Below are positions 16,908 to 28,261 of a stretch of DNA of 64,000 bases, piece after piece (the first letter of the stretch is position 1; each line of letters starts with the position of its first letter). The notes under the pieces are model-generated. The model was given only the letters and a program-made list of their open reading frames with translations. It was not told the DNA's origin and searched no databases. The position numbers and the translations under genes were made by a program. Origin of the DNA: Rhodopseudomonas palustris (GTDB taxonomy: Bacteria > Pseudomonadota > Alphaproteobacteria > Rhizobiales > Xanthobacteraceae); the NCBI RefSeq assembly GCF_003226555.1, contig NZ_QKQS01000023.1:377263-441262 (forward strand), given 5' to 3'.

Positions 16908-17091
16908 TCCGCGAATCGCCTCGGGCGCGGTGCCATCCCGACCAATGGCCCGGCGATCGCGTGGTCCGAGCCTCAAATCGGCATGACGCCAATGGTGCAG
17001 GCACCGGGAGTCGGGCGTTTTTGCACAAAACCCAGGCATTGCGCCGCAACGATGCCCTCGTCATGGGTTTCGATGGCGGACTATTGTTTGT

Positions 17092-19635
17092 ATGGTCATG
17101 GTCTCGTCCGCTTGGAATGGTCACTTGCCCGTGCAGTCGCTACCAGAAAAAAACTCCCAGCCAGCGCCCCTCGATGAGCTGGCGCTCGCTGAGATCAAAA
17201 GTGCGATCCTCGCCAAGCTGACGCTGGCGATCGGCAAGGAGGCCGCGCACGCCACCAAGCACGACTGGTACAAGGCGTGCGCCTTGGCGCTGCGCGACCG
17301 CATCGTGCACCGCTGGCTGGTGTCGGAGAAGGAGAGCTACGACGCCGGCCGCAAGCGGGTGTACTATTTGTCGCTCGAATTCCTGATCGGCCGGCTGTTC
17401 ACCGACGCGCTGAACAATATGGGGCTGCTGCCCCAATTCGCCGCCGCGCTCGGCGATCTCGGGGTCGGCCTCGACGATTTGCGCAAATGCGAGCCGGACG
17501 CAGCGCTCGGCAATGGCGGCCTCGGCCGGCTCGCCGCCTGCTTCATGGAGAGCATGGCGACGCTGGAGATCCCGGCCTACGGCTACGGCATCCGCTACGA
17601 TTATGGCCTGTTCCGCCAGATCATCAATCACGGCTGGCAGCAGGAATTCCCCGACGAGTGGCTGAGCTTCGGCAACCCGTGGGAATTGCAGCGGCCTGAA
17701 GTCGTCTATCAGGTCAAGTTCGGCGGCCATGTCGACCAGGTGACCGACGCCAAGGGCTTCACCCGTGCGGTGTGGACGCCGGGCGAGACCGTGCAGGCGA
17801 TGGCCTACGACACCCCGATCGTCGGCTGGCGCGGCGAGCACGTCAACGCGCTGCGGCTGTGGTCGGCGCGGGCACCGGACCCGCTCTTGATCGAAGTGTT
17901 CAACACCGGCGACTATCTCGGCGCCACCGCGCACGAAGCCCGCGCCGAGGCGATCTGCAAATTCCTGTATCCGAACGACGAAAGCCCGGCGGGCCGCGAG
18001 CTGCGGTTGCGCCAGGAATATTTCTTCGTCTCCGCCTCGCTGCAGGACCTGATCAAGCGGCACCTGGATTCCGACGGCCAGATCCGCAACCTCGCCAAGA
18101 AGGCGGCGATCCAGCTCAACGACACCCACCCGTCGCTGGCGGTCGCCGAGCTGATGCGGCTGTTGGTCGACGTCCACACTCTGCGCTGGGACGATGCCTG
18201 GCAGATCACCGTGGCGACGCTGAGCTACACCAACCACACGCTGCTTCCCGAGGCGCTGGAGACCTGGCCGCTCGACCTGTTCCAGCGCACGCTGCCGCGG
18301 CATCTCGAGATCATCTACCGGATCAACGAGGCGCATCTCGGCCTCGCCGAGGCGCGCAGCCCCGGCGACATCGAATTCCGCGCCTCGGTGTCGCTGATCG
18401 ACGAGAAGGCCGGCCGCCGGGTGCGGATGGGCCACCTCGCCTTCATCGGCTCGCATCGCATCAACGGCGTCTCGGCGATGCATTCCGACCTGATGAAGGA
18501 GACCGTGTTCCACGATCTCAACTTCCTCTATCCGGGTCGCATCACCAACAAGACCAACGGCATCACCTTCCGGCGCTGGCTGACGCTGGCCAATCCGGGC
18601 CTGACCGATCTGATCCGCTCGGTGGCGGGCGACGAGGTGCTGGACGATCCGAGCCGGCTGGAGCGGCTCGAAGCCTTCGCCGGCGACAGCGCGTTCCAGC
18701 AGCAGTTCCGCACCGTCAAGCATCGCAACAAGGTGGCGCTGGCGCGGCTGATCGGTCAGCGCAACAATATCCGGATCGATCCCAGCGCACTGTTCGACGT
18801 CCAGATCAAGCGCATCCACGAGTACAAGCGGCAATTGCTGAACGTGCTCGAGACCATCGCGCTGTATCAGGCGATCAAGGACGATCCGAACCGCGACTGG
18901 GTGCCGCGGGTGAAGATCTTCGCCGGCAAGGCGGCGGCGAGCTATCGCTACGCCAAGCTGATCATCAAGCTGATCAACGACGTCGCCGAGGTGGTGAACA
19001 ACGACGCCTCGATCGGCGGCAAGCTGAAAGTGGTGTTCCTCGCCGACTACAATGTCAGCCTCGCCGAAGTGATCATTCCGGCCGCCGACCTGTCGGAGCA
19101 GATCTCGACCGCCGGCATGGAAGCTTCCGGCACCGGCAACATGAAGCTGGCGCTGAACGGTGCGCTGACGATCGGCACGCTCGACGGCGCCAATATCGAG
19201 ATTCGCGATCTGGTCGGCGCGGAGAACATCGCGATCTTCGGCATGGAGGCGCTCGAAGTGGTGGCGCGCCGCTCCCAGGGGCTCGATGCCACCGACGTCA
19301 TCAACCGCTCGCCGGCGCTCGCCAATGCGATCCGCGCGATCGATTCCGGCGCGTTCTCGCCCGACGACCGGGCTCGGTTCGCTTCGGTGGCGCACGCGCT
19401 GCGGCATCTCGACCACTACATGGTCAGCGCCGATTTCGACAGCTATTACGAGGCTCAGCGCGGCATCGACGCCCGCTGGCGCGCCGGCTCCGCTTGGACC
19501 CGCGCCGGCATCCTCAACGTCGCCCGGATGGCGTGGTTCTCGTCCGACCGCACCATCCGCGAATACGCCGACGAGATCTGGAACGTGCCGACCAAACCGG
19601 CGACCCAGCCCTCCCCGGCGCGGCAGACGGGATAG
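17092..19635 (+). CDS. glgP: Glycogen/alpha-glucan phosphorylase
   Basis: This PLP enzyme releases glucose-1-phosphate from glycogen or maltodextrin. It has 847 residues, close to the usual 800-850. Family blocks are YYLSLEFLIGR (about 85), DAALGNGGLGRLAACFMES (about 133), FIGSHRINGVSAMHSDLMK, FNVQIKRIHEYKRQ-like FDVQIKRIHEYKRQ, and the PLP-lysine region EASGTGNMKLALNGALTIG (Lys near 685). ATG 17092 is used; ATG 17098 is equally possible. It stands apart from other glg genes, with its own 283-bp upstream gap. Confidence 0.96.
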   Translation: MVMVSSAWNGHLPVQSLPEKNSQPAPLDELALAEIKSAILAKLTLAIGKEAAHATKHDWYKACALALRDRIVHRWLVSEKESYDAGRKRVYYLSLEFLIGRLFTDALNNMGLLPQFAAALGDLGVGLDDLRKCEPDAALGNGGLGRLAACFMESMATLEIPAYGYGIRYDYGLFRQIINHGWQQEFPDEWLSFGNPWELQRPEVVYQVKFGGHVDQVTDAKGFTRAVWTPGETVQAMAYDTPIVGWRGEHVNALRLWSARAPDPLLIEVFNTGDYLGATAHEARAEAICKFLYPNDESPAGRELRLRQEYFFVSASLQDLIKRHLDSDGQIRNLAKKAAIQLNDTHPSLAVAELMRLLVDVHTLRWDDAWQITVATLSYTNHTLLPEALETWPLDLFQRTLPRHLEIIYRINEAHLGLAEARSPGDIEFRASVSLIDEKAGRRVRMGHLAFIGSHRINGVSAMHSDLMKETVFHDLNFLYPGRITNKTNGITFRRWLTLANPGLTDLIRSVAGDEVLDDPSRLERLEAFAGDSAFQQQFRTVKHRNKVALARLIGQRNNIRIDPSALFDVQIKRIHEYKRQLLNVLETIALYQAIKDDPNRDWVPRVKIFAGKAAASYRYAKLIIKLINDVAEVVNNDASIGGKLKVVFLADYNVSLAEVIIPAADLSEQISTAGMEASGTGNMKLALNGALTIGTLDGANIEIRDLVGAENIAIFGMEALEVVARRSQGLDATDVINRSPALANAIRAIDSGAFSPDDRARFASVAHALRHLDHYMVSADFDSYYEAQRGIDARWRAGSAWTRAGILNVARMAWFSSDRTIREYADEIWNVPTKPATQPSPARQTG

Positions 19636-19640
19636 TCTCC

Positions 19641-19684
19641 CGTCATTCCGGGTTCGCGCGTTTCACGCGCGCCCCGGAATGACG
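19641..19684. repeat. Single palindrome, CGTCATTCCGG/CCGGAATGACG family
   Basis: CGTCATTCCGGGTTCGCGCG pairs with CGCGCGCCCCGGAATGACG around TTTCA. It follows the glgP stop by 5 bp and could act as a transcription end. Confidence 0.85.
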
Positions 19685-19807
19685 TGCGTGTGGCCCGCGC
19701 ACCGGCGCAGCCTGCCCCTCATCACATGATGACCGACAGCCATTGCACCCGACTTCGCCGCGGTGCAAGGTGGCGCTGCACAACAAGAGCAACAAGGGAA
19801 GCGCACC

Positions 19808-20641
19808 ATGGACGCCAAAGTCGAGCACACTCAGCATCCGTTCGACGCCGCGACACGCGTCGAATTCGACGGCGGGCGCTGGCAGGGCGCGACCAGCGAC
19901 GATTACCACGCCTTTGTCGGCCAGTTCGGCGGCGCCACCGCGGCGACGCTGCTGCGCGCGCTGATGCAACAGCCGGAGCGCGCCGGCGACCCGCTCGCCT
20001 TCACGGTGAATTTCTGCGCGCCGATCAGCGCCGGCAGCTTCGAGCTGACGCCGCGGCTGATCAAGGCGACGCGCTCGACCCAGCATTGGGGTATCGAACT
20101 CAGCCAGGGCGATGCCGGCGTCGAAGTGTTCGCCACCGCCGTATTCGCGCAGCGCCGCGAGACCTGGACGCATCGCCCGGCCGAGATGCCAAAGACCGCA
20201 TCTTACGACGAAGCGCCGGTCTATGTACGCGGCGGCGTCGCCGCGTCATGGATCCAACAGTTCGAATTTCGGTTCGTCGAGAACGAGCCGAATTTTGCCG
20301 GCGGTCCGCTGCCCGAGCCGGCGAGCCCGCACACCAAGGCGTGGATCGGCCACGCTGTGCCGCGGACGCTCGATTTGTTGTCGCTGTCGGCGATCGCGGA
20401 CGCGTTCTTCGCGCGGATCTTCCACGTCCGCGGCGAATTGCTGCCGATCGGGACGGTGTCGATGACGACGTATTTCCACGTCGACGCCGCCGATCTCGCC
20501 GCCGAGCCGATCACCGCGGTGCTAGGCGTCGCCGACGCCAACGTGTTTCACAAAAGTTTCTCCGACCAGACCGGCGAGCTGTGGTCGCCGAACGGACGGC
20601 TGCTGGCGACCACGCATCAGATCACCTATTTCAAAGCCTGA
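19808..20641 (+). CDS. Acyl-CoA thioesterase, TesB-like double hot-dog family
   Basis: The 277-residue protein resembles thioesterase-family proteins (4HBT_3/TesB-like) that hydrolyse acyl-CoA. The N-terminal hot-dog half contains FGGATAATLLRALMQQPERAGDPLAFTVNF and the C-terminal half contains LSLSAIADAFFARIF, FHVDAADLAAEPI and LWSPNGRLLATTHQITYFKA, the usual C-terminal block of the family. ATG 19808 has AAGGGAAG upstream and starts the homologous region. A 55-bp gap separates it from the arginase gene on the same strand, so the pair may be co-transcribed although no shared pathway is obvious. Substrate is unknown. Confidence 0.82.
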   Translation: MDAKVEHTQHPFDAATRVEFDGGRWQGATSDDYHAFVGQFGGATAATLLRALMQQPERAGDPLAFTVNFCAPISAGSFELTPRLIKATRSTQHWGIELSQGDAGVEVFATAVFAQRRETWTHRPAEMPKTASYDEAPVYVRGGVAASWIQQFEFRFVENEPNFAGGPLPEPASPHTKAWIGHAVPRTLDLLSLSAIADAFFARIFHVRGELLPIGTVSMTTYFHVDAADLAAEPITAVLGVADANVFHKSFSDQTGELWSPNGRLLATTHQITYFKA

Positions 20642-20696
20642 GTTGGCGCTGCGCTCCGGCGCGCGTCGCGCGCGCATTTGAGGGGGCGTCACCGCC

Positions 20697-21680
20697 ATGT
20701 CGCAGACCGAAGTCGCACGTAGCGAGTCCGCGCGCCGCGTCGCGCTGCTCGGCGTGCCGATCGAGATCGGGGCGGGGCTGCGCGGCACGCTGATGGGACC
20801 GGCGGCGCTGCGCACGGCCGGCATCGGACGCGTGCTCGATCAGCTCGGCTTTACGGTCGAGGATCACGGCGACATGACGCGGACCGCGCTCGATGGCGGC
20901 AACGATCCGGTGCCGGCCAACGCCAATTACTACAGCGAGGTGAAGAGCTGGGTCGGCGCGATCTCGGCACGCGCCTATGAACTGGCACGGTCCGGCGCGG
21001 TGCCGCTGTTCATGGGCGGCGATCACAGCCTGTCGATGGGCTCGGTCAACGGCGTCGCGCGCTACTGGCAACAGCAAAGCAAGCCGCTGTTCGTGCTGTG
21101 GTTCGATGCTCACGCCGACTACAACACCCCGGCCACGACGCTCACCGCCAACATGCACGGCATGTCGGCGGCGTTCCTGTGCGGCGAGCCGGGGCTCGAT
21201 CATCTGCTCGGCGACGAGCCGCGGGTGTCTGTCCCGCCGAGCCGGCTCGATCTGTTCGGCATCCGCTCGATCGATCCGTTGGAGAAAGAGCTGGTGCGCC
21301 AACGCGCGATCCCGGTGGTCGACATGCGGGCGATCGACGAATTCGGCGTCGGCGTGCTGATCCGCCGCGTCATCGACCGCGTCCGTGCCGCCGGCGGCGT
21401 GCTGCATCTGTCGTTCGACGTCGACGTGCTCGATCCCTCGGTCGCGCCCGGCGTCGGCACCACCGTGCCGGGCGGCGCCACCTATCGCGAGGCCCATCTG
21501 GTGATGGAGCTGCTGCACGATTCAGGGTTGGTCCGCTCGGTCGACATCGTCGAGCTCAACCCGTTCCTGGACGAACGCGGCCGCACCGCCCGCGTCGCGG
21601 TGGAACTCATTGGCAGCCTGTTCGGCATGCAGATCACCGACCGGGTGACGCCGACCAACGCCGTGCTGCCGGAGGGATAG
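20697..21680 (+). CDS. rocF: Arginase (ureohydrolase family)
   Basis: Arginase cleaves arginine to ornithine and urea. The 327-residue protein has the binuclear manganese motifs of ureohydrolases: GGDHSLSMG (about 109), DAHADYNTPATT (about 139) and SFDVDVLDPSVAPG (about 240). LGVPIEIGAGLRGTLMGPAALR at the start and VELIGSLFG near the end are arginase-like rather than agmatinase-like, but the two can be confused from sequence. It starts at ATG 20697 and ends just before a palindromic element. Confidence 0.9.
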   Translation: MSQTEVARSESARRVALLGVPIEIGAGLRGTLMGPAALRTAGIGRVLDQLGFTVEDHGDMTRTALDGGNDPVPANANYYSEVKSWVGAISARAYELARSGAVPLFMGGDHSLSMGSVNGVARYWQQQSKPLFVLWFDAHADYNTPATTLTANMHGMSAAFLCGEPGLDHLLGDEPRVSVPPSRLDLFGIRSIDPLEKELVRQRAIPVVDMRAIDEFGVGVLIRRVIDRVRAAGGVLHLSFDVDVLDPSVAPGVGTTVPGGATYREAHLVMELLHDSGLVRSVDIVELNPFLDERGRTARVAVELIGSLFGMQITDRVTPTNAVLPEG

Positions 21681-21693
21681 GCCGCCCCATCGT

Positions 21694-21794
21694 CGTCATT
21701 CCGGGGCGCTCGCGCAGCGAGCGAACCCGGAATCTGGAGGTTCAAAGCACTGCGGGATTCCGGGTTCGCGCCTGCGGCGCGCCCCGGAATGACG
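21694..21794. repeat. Paired palindrome, CGTCATTCCGG/CCGGAATGACG family
   Basis: Outer arms CGTCATTCCGGGGCGCTCGC and GCGCGCCCCGGAATGACG surround inner arms GAACCCGGAATCT and GATTCCGGGTTCGCGCC. It sits between the arginase and ABC-F genes. Confidence 0.85.
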
Positions 21795-21873
21795 CCGCGT
21801 TGGGCCGTCGAACTGGCATCGTTTCGCCATATCGGCTAAACGCGCCGCAGCATTTCTCCCCTCGCGTGAGCCC

Positions 21874-23493
<1,620 letters not shown>

Positions 23494-23521
23494 GGTAGCT
23501 GTTAGCAGGGCGGTACGTTTG

Positions 23522-23557
23522 TCACCTCTCCCGCAGGCGGGAGAGGGAGCGCGCTGC
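23522..23557. repeat. Palindromic repeat, CTCTCCC/GGGAGAG family
   Basis: ACCTCTCCCGC AG GCGGGAGAGG with the tail GAGCGCGCTGCGGATCG lies between the convergent ABC-F and DUF2125 genes. Confidence 0.8.
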
Positions 23558-23615
23558 GGATCGCGGGAACGCTTACTTCAAATGGCCAGCGAGGCGACGC
23601 TCACTAACCGCCGCC

Positions 23616-24809
23616 TCAAAACAACGGCCGGGTCTGCCCGACCTTCATCGGCCCCAGCATCACGGCGCCGTCGACGAAGCGCAGCGGGAAGGCGCGGGCG
23701 GGGCGGCCTTCCAGCGTGGTTTCCTGGCCGAGCGCGTCGATGCCGGCGACGGCCGCGACGTTGGCGTTCTTGCGCACCACCTGGCCGAGGCCCGGAATGG
23801 CGCGGTCGAGCGCGCCGAGCACGTTGTTGACGTCCTTGGCGCGGACGCCGGGCGCCAGGCGGTCGAGCGTCGATTGCGACACGCCCTGCTCCAGCATCTT
23901 GTCGATGCCGAGCTTGGGGATCACCTTGTCGAGCCCGGTGGCCACCATCTGCAGTTCGCCGTCGACATAGCCATGCGGCGTCAGCCCGAGCGAGCCGGTC
24001 GCGACCGCCACCATGTCGCCCTGCTGGATCCGCGCCTGTTCGAACCGGATGCGGCCGCCGGCGGCTTGAAGCTCGCGGAAGCGCTGCGGCCACGGTTTCG
24101 GCCTGAAGTCCTTCAGGCCGCTGATCAGCAGCCGCAGATGCGCGTCGAACGGATCGGACAGCAGCGGATGCAGGTTCTGCACCGATGTGCCGTCGAGGCT
24201 GAGATCGACCTCGATCTGGCGCGGTTCGGCGCCGGCGGCCTCGCGCTGGCGGCCATGCAACTCGGCATGGCGGGCGCGGGCGAGCGGCACCCGGGTCGCA
24301 CCGCTCAACCCGTCGAGCACCGGCTCGTCGAACACCAGAGCGACCCGCTCCGGCGCGGCCGGCAGCCCGGCGACGCTGCTGCGGGCGGTCTTCCAGTTCA
24401 GCTCCATCGACACCGGCTGACCGCGATCGGCGAAGCTCGCCGGCCCCTGGAATTCGGCGATCAGAAGGCTCGGCTGATACAGCGAGGCCACCACCAGGAT
24501 TTCGCCGAGCTTTGCCGTCATCGGGGTTTGGCTGGCCACCTGTTCGGCAGTCTGCGAGGTCAGCGCGACGCTGGCGTTCTCGCAGCGGACTTCGAGGCGG
24601 AACGGAAAGCCCGCCACCGAGCGCTGGCCGCAATCATAGCTGCGCCCGGCCTTGGATTCGCGGGCCCGCCATTCATCGACGATGCGGTCGACCTGGCTCG
24701 CCGAGAACAGCCAGAACGCGCTCCAGGCGAGCGCGGCAGCCACCAGGACGCCTGGGAGCAGCAGCACCGGCCAAAGCGGGCGACGGGGAGGAATTGGGGA
24801 ATCTGCCAT
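23616..24809 (-). CDS. DUF2125 family membrane-anchored protein
   Basis: The 397-residue protein has one N-terminal membrane helix (about 12-36) and a large periplasmic part beginning VDRIVDEWRARESKAGRSYDC, which recalls the DUF2125 family as I know it. Recurrent blocks such as VAGFPFRLEVRCEN and LDGRP-like EGRPARAFPLRFVDGAVMLGP are typical. The beta-rich repetitive layout suggests an envelope lipid or adhesin scaffold, but no function is established. It starts at ATG 24809, divergent from chaC with 162 bp between. Confidence 0.75.
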   Translation of the reverse strand: MADSPIPPRRPLWPVLLLPGVLVAAALAWSAFWLFSASQVDRIVDEWRARESKAGRSYDCGQRSVAGFPFRLEVRCENASVALTSQTAEQVASQTPMTAKLGEILVVASLYQPSLLIAEFQGPASFADRGQPVSMELNWKTARSSVAGLPAAPERVALVFDEPVLDGLSGATRVPLARARHAELHGRQREAAGAEPRQIEVDLSLDGTSVQNLHPLLSDPFDAHLRLLISGLKDFRPKPWPQRFRELQAAGGRIRFEQARIQQGDMVAVATGSLGLTPHGYVDGELQMVATGLDKVIPKLGIDKMLEQGVSQSTLDRLAPGVRAKDVNNVLGALDRAIPGLGQVVRKNANVAAVAGIDALGQETTLEGRPARAFPLRFVDGAVMLGPMKVGQTRPLF

Positions 24810-24971
24810 CGCGCCTACTTAAGGGGAGAACCCCGAAAAGGGAATTCGCGACCGGCTGTCGCACGCCATGCCGCCGATGCGGCCGGCCTGCGCGGCAAAC
24901 CGCTCACGCTTTGCAGCCCGATGCGGTAAGGACTGAATTTGTCATTTGCACGATAGCCCGCCGCATCGCCC

Positions 24972-25550
24972 ATGTCTGCCAAGACTCTCACCGAATCCGA
25001 ACTGACCGCCGGCGACCTCTGGGTGTTCGGCTATGGCTCGCTGATGTGGAATCCCGGCTTCGACTTCGTCGAGCGGGTGCCGGCGCGGCTGATCGGGGAG
25101 CACCGGGCGCTGTGCGTGTATTCGTTCGTCCACCGCGGCACCCCGGAACAGCCGGGCCTCGTGCTCGGGCTCGATCGCGGCGGCGCCTGCCGCGGCATCG
25201 CGTTCCGCGTCGCCGATGCGCAGCGGATGGCGACCGTCGCGTATCTGCGCGAGCGCGAGCAGGTCACCAGCGTGTATCGCGAGGTGAAACGCTCGGTGTG
25301 GCTGGAGGACGATGCGCGGCGGCGGATCAGCGCGCTGGCTTACGTGGTCGACCGCGGCCATGCGCAATATGCCGGGCGGCTGTCCCATGCCGAGCAGCTT
25401 CGCCATGTCCGCCAGGGCCACGGCCGCTCCGGCCCGAACCGCGACTACGTGATCGCCACCGTGAAGGCGCTGGAAGCGCAAGGCTGCCGCGACGTGCCGC
25501 TGCACCAGCTTGCCGCAGCACTGCGCGACGAGGCACCGGCTCCGCTGTGA
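24972..25550 (+). CDS. chaC: ChaC-family gamma-glutamylcyclotransferase
   Basis: ChaC proteins split glutathione to 5-oxoproline and Cys-Gly in the cytoplasm. The 192-residue protein has the nucleotide-fold-like signature VFGYGSLMWNPGF (about 18-30) that binds the gamma-glutamyl group. The general-base glutamate should be in YLREREQVTS (about 90-100), and ALAYVVDRGHAQYAGRLS resembles the family C-terminal block. ATG 24972 agrees with the family start. It is convergent with plsC (18-bp gap) and appears to be a single gene. Confidence 0.9.
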   Translation: MSAKTLTESELTAGDLWVFGYGSLMWNPGFDFVERVPARLIGEHRALCVYSFVHRGTPEQPGLVLGLDRGGACRGIAFRVADAQRMATVAYLREREQVTSVYREVKRSVWLEDDARRRISALAYVVDRGHAQYAGRLSHAEQLRHVRQGHGRSGPNRDYVIATVKALEAQGCRDVPLHQLAAALRDEAPAPL

Positions 25551-25568
25551 TCTTGCGCCGAGGGGCGA

Positions 25569-26378
25569 TCAGCCGACCCGCTCGTTCTCCGGCTTCGGCG
25601 CCGGCTCGGCCTGATGCGGCACCGCGCTGGGGGCACGGCCGAACAGCTCCGCCTGCTCTTGGCGCGCCTCGGCGACCAGGCGGTTGGTGGCGGTCTCCAC
25701 CACGCCGCTGAGCTGCCGGAGGAACTCGCGGCGGTCGAGGCCGGCCGGAAGCGGATCGAGAAATTCGACCACGATCGTTCCAGGATAGCGCATGAACTGG
25801 CGCCGCGGCCAGAACAGCCCGGCGTTCAGCGCCACCGGCAGGCACGGGACGCCGCAATCGACATAGATCTGGCCGACGCCGCCTTTGTAGTTCGGCGGCG
25901 CGTCGACCGGCCTGCGGGTGCCTTCCGGAAAGATGATCAATTGCCGGCCACGGCGGACTTCCTCGCCGGCGCGGCGCGCCATCTCCACCAGAGTCTTGAC
26001 GCCGGCGCCGCGGTCGATGGCGATCATGCCGGCGCGGACCAGCAGCTGGCCGAACACCGGCAGCCAGGTCAGCTCGCGCTTGAGGATGTACAGCGGCTCG
26101 TCGAAGAACTGCAGCAGCGCGAACGTCTCCCACATCGACTGATGCTTCGGCGCGACGATCAGCGGCCCCTGTGGGATCTTCTCCAGGCCGCGGAATTCGA
26201 CCTTGGTGCCGCAGATCATACCCATCAGCCAGATGCTGTTCTGGCCCCACAGCTTGGCGACCTTCACCACCGCCCGGCCGGAGAACAGCGCCGCCACGGT
26301 CGCGACCAGAACCCAGCCGACCAGCACCACGTAGAATAGCACGTTGAAGATCAACGAACGCAGGAAGATCACGAACAT
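25569..26378 (-). CDS. plsC: 1-acyl-sn-glycerol-3-phosphate acyltransferase
   Basis: This membrane enzyme acylates lysophosphatidic acid to phosphatidic acid. It has 269 residues. An N-terminal hydrophobic segment (about 5-35) anchors it. The catalytic H-x4-acid box is KHQSMWET (about 78-85); the usual aspartate is a glutamate here, which occurs in the family. The substrate motif IFPEGTRRP (about 148) follows. The C-terminal 40 residues are polar and variable. It is the last gene of a minus-strand run ftsE-ftsX-ydcF-plsC, 13 bp after ydcF. Confidence 0.92.
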   Translation of the reverse strand: MFVIFLRSLIFNVLFYVVLVGWVLVATVAALFSGRAVVKVAKLWGQNSIWLMGMICGTKVEFRGLEKIPQGPLIVAPKHQSMWETFALLQFFDEPLYILKRELTWLPVFGQLLVRAGMIAIDRGAGVKTLVEMARRAGEEVRRGRQLIIFPEGTRRPVDAPPNYKGGVGQIYVDCGVPCLPVALNAGLFWPRRQFMRYPGTIVVEFLDPLPAGLDRREFLRQLSGVVETATNRLVAEARQEQAELFGRAPSAVPHQAEPAPKPENERVG

Positions 26379-26391
26379 CGGAACGGTCCGA

Positions 26392-27117
26392 TCAATTGGC
26401 GGCGGCGTTCGCCGGTTTGCGCGCGCCGGCCGGGTCGGCCTGCTCGGCCGGTTCGGGCATCACTTCGATGCCGAGCTTCGACAGGCGCACCCGCAGCTCG
26501 ACCGCGAGATATTTGGCGTATTCCGATAGCAAGAGCCGCAGCGTTCCGCCACTGGTCCACCACGGCTCGTCGCGCCACTTGTCGCCGATCACCGCGAACG
26601 GAATCAATTCGACGTCCGGCATGGCGTGGGACATTTCGGCGATCGCCCGCGGCATGTGGTAATTCGACGTCACCACGATCAGCGAGTGGAAACCGCGCTC
26701 CTGCACCCAACGCCGGGTCTCGGCGGCGTTGCTGCGGGTGTCGACCGCCGAACGGTCGAGATCGACGCAGCAGTTGAACCAGTCGCGGCTCTCCGGCACC
26801 GAACGCGAGATGTCGCGGGCGCCGTTGGTGCGGTGGACGCCGGAGATCAACAGCCGCTTACCGTAGCCGGCCGCCAGCAATTCGACCGCATCCGAGACCC
26901 GCGACGAGCCGCCGGTCAACACCACGATGCCGTCCGCGTTGTGGCGCGGCTGCTGCTCGGCGCCGTGCAATTGCGTCAGAAACACCACGAAGCCGCCCGC
27001 CACTGCGACGAAGCCGAGCGCCAGCACCGCCACGATGGTCGCGCGCAGCCGCTCGCCGCCTCGGACCGGGCGGCCGGACGGCGAAGAAAGCGGGCTGTAT
27101 TCGGACGACGACGGCAT
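26392..27117 (-). CDS. YdcF/DUF218 family membrane protein
   Basis: The protein has about 241 residues: one N-terminal membrane helix (about 27-50), then a DUF218 domain. Family hallmarks are DGIVVLTGGSSRVSDAVELLAAG, KRLLISGVHRTNG, STRSNAAETRRWV (here DTRSNAAET) and LIVVTSNYHMPRA. DUF218 proteins include SanA and YdcF and are linked to envelope integrity or polysaccharide carriers; the reaction is not known. I used ATG 27117; an upstream TTG at 27156 would add 13 residues and neither has a clear ribosome-binding site. It sits between ftsX and plsC. Confidence 0.85.
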   Translation of the reverse strand: MPSSSEYSPLSSPSGRPVRGGERLRATIVAVLALGFVAVAGGFVVFLTQLHGAEQQPRHNADGIVVLTGGSSRVSDAVELLAAGYGKRLLISGVHRTNGARDISRSVPESRDWFNCCVDLDRSAVDTRSNAAETRRWVQERGFHSLIVVTSNYHMPRAIAEMSHAMPDVELIPFAVIGDKWRDEPWWTSGGTLRLLLSEYAKYLAVELRVRLSKLGIEVMPEPAEQADPAGARKPANAAAN

Positions 27118-27274
27118 GGGAGGTGCGATAGACCTTGTATGGCGAGCGTTGCGCAACCACCGGCGGCGACTGCAAAAGATGCCCGGACTCTAATGCGATT
27201 TCGGGCGAAAGGGAGTCCGCCGGATGGCCGAACGGCCGCAGCGGCGCGGCGGGAGGTCGGCGGTCATCGGCCGC

Positions 27275-28261
27275 TCATTCGATCGAGTTCAGCGTGCCGA
27301 ACAGCGTGCGCCGCGAGGCCAAAGCCGTAATCCCGGCGATCAACACCGCCATGCCGGCGAGCGCCAGATAGCCGGTCGGGCGCAGCGAAAAGGTGCCGAG
27401 CAGCGCCGCGAACTGGTCGCCGGCCGGCGTGCCGGAAAACCATGTGGCCACCGACTCCGAAAAGCCGAATACGAAGATCGCAGCCCCACCCCCGATCAGC
27501 CCGCCCTGCAGGCCGAGCAGCAGGAAGTGGCGGAAGAACCGGTTGGCGATGTAGCGGTCGCTGGCGCCGACGAAATGCAGCACCTCGACGATCGGCCGGT
27601 TGGCCGCCATCGCACCGCGGGTGGCGAACGACACCGAGATGATGGTGGCGACGATGACGAGGCCGAGAACGCCGAGCCCGGCAAACACCGTGGCGCCGGT
27701 CATCGACCGCATCCGTTCGATCCAGGCGCGATGATCGTCGACCGTTGCGCCCGGCGCGGCCTCGGTGACGCGGCGCCGCAGCTCGGCGAGATCGAGCCCG
27801 CGGCCCGGAACGGTGCGCGCCACGATCACCCGCGGCACCGGCAGATCGTCGAGCGACAGCCCGGTGCCGAGCCACGGTTCCAGCAGTTTGGCGGATTCCT
27901 CCTTGGTGAAGATCCGTACCTCGACCATGCCGGGCTGGCTGCGCACCACCTCGGCGACCTGTTCGGCATCGCGGTCGAGATCACGGCCGCGCATCGAGCG
28001 CACCTGCACGGTCAGTTCGCTGGACACTTCCGACTGCCACTCCGCCGCCGACGCGCTGATCAGCATCACCACCCCGGTGGTCATCGACGCCAGAAACGTC
28101 ATGATCGCCACCACGGCGACCAGAGCGCGGCCGGAAATCGAGGCACGCGGCACGATCGGCGAGGCGTTGCGCGCCTTCGGCGGCACCTGCGGGCGCTCGT
28201 GCCCGAGATCGACCATGATGTCGCGTTCGTCGGCTCTGCGCACCGGGCCCAGCCTATTCAT
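27275..28261 (-). CDS. ftsX: Cell division ABC transporter permease FtsX
   Basis: FtsX pairs with FtsE at the division site to control peptidoglycan hydrolases. The 328-residue protein has the four-helix FtsX layout: helix 1 at about 45-70, a periplasmic loop (about 75-190, with VEVRIFTKEESAKLLEPWLG), then three helices (about 193-215, 245-268, 297-318). The segment VEVLHFVGASDRYIANRFFRHF between helices is the conserved cytoplasmic coupling loop. It overlaps the end of ftsE by 8 bp, so the pair is translationally coupled. Confidence 0.94.
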   Translation of the reverse strand: MNRLGPVRRADERDIMVDLGHERPQVPPKARNASPIVPRASISGRALVAVVAIMTFLASMTTGVVMLISASAAEWQSEVSSELTVQVRSMRGRDLDRDAEQVAEVVRSQPGMVEVRIFTKEESAKLLEPWLGTGLSLDDLPVPRVIVARTVPGRGLDLAELRRRVTEAAPGATVDDHRAWIERMRSMTGATVFAGLGVLGLVIVATIISVSFATRGAMAANRPIVEVLHFVGASDRYIANRFFRHFLLLGLQGGLIGGGAAIFVFGFSESVATWFSGTPAGDQFAALLGTFSLRPTGYLALAGMAVLIAGITALASRRTLFGTLNSIE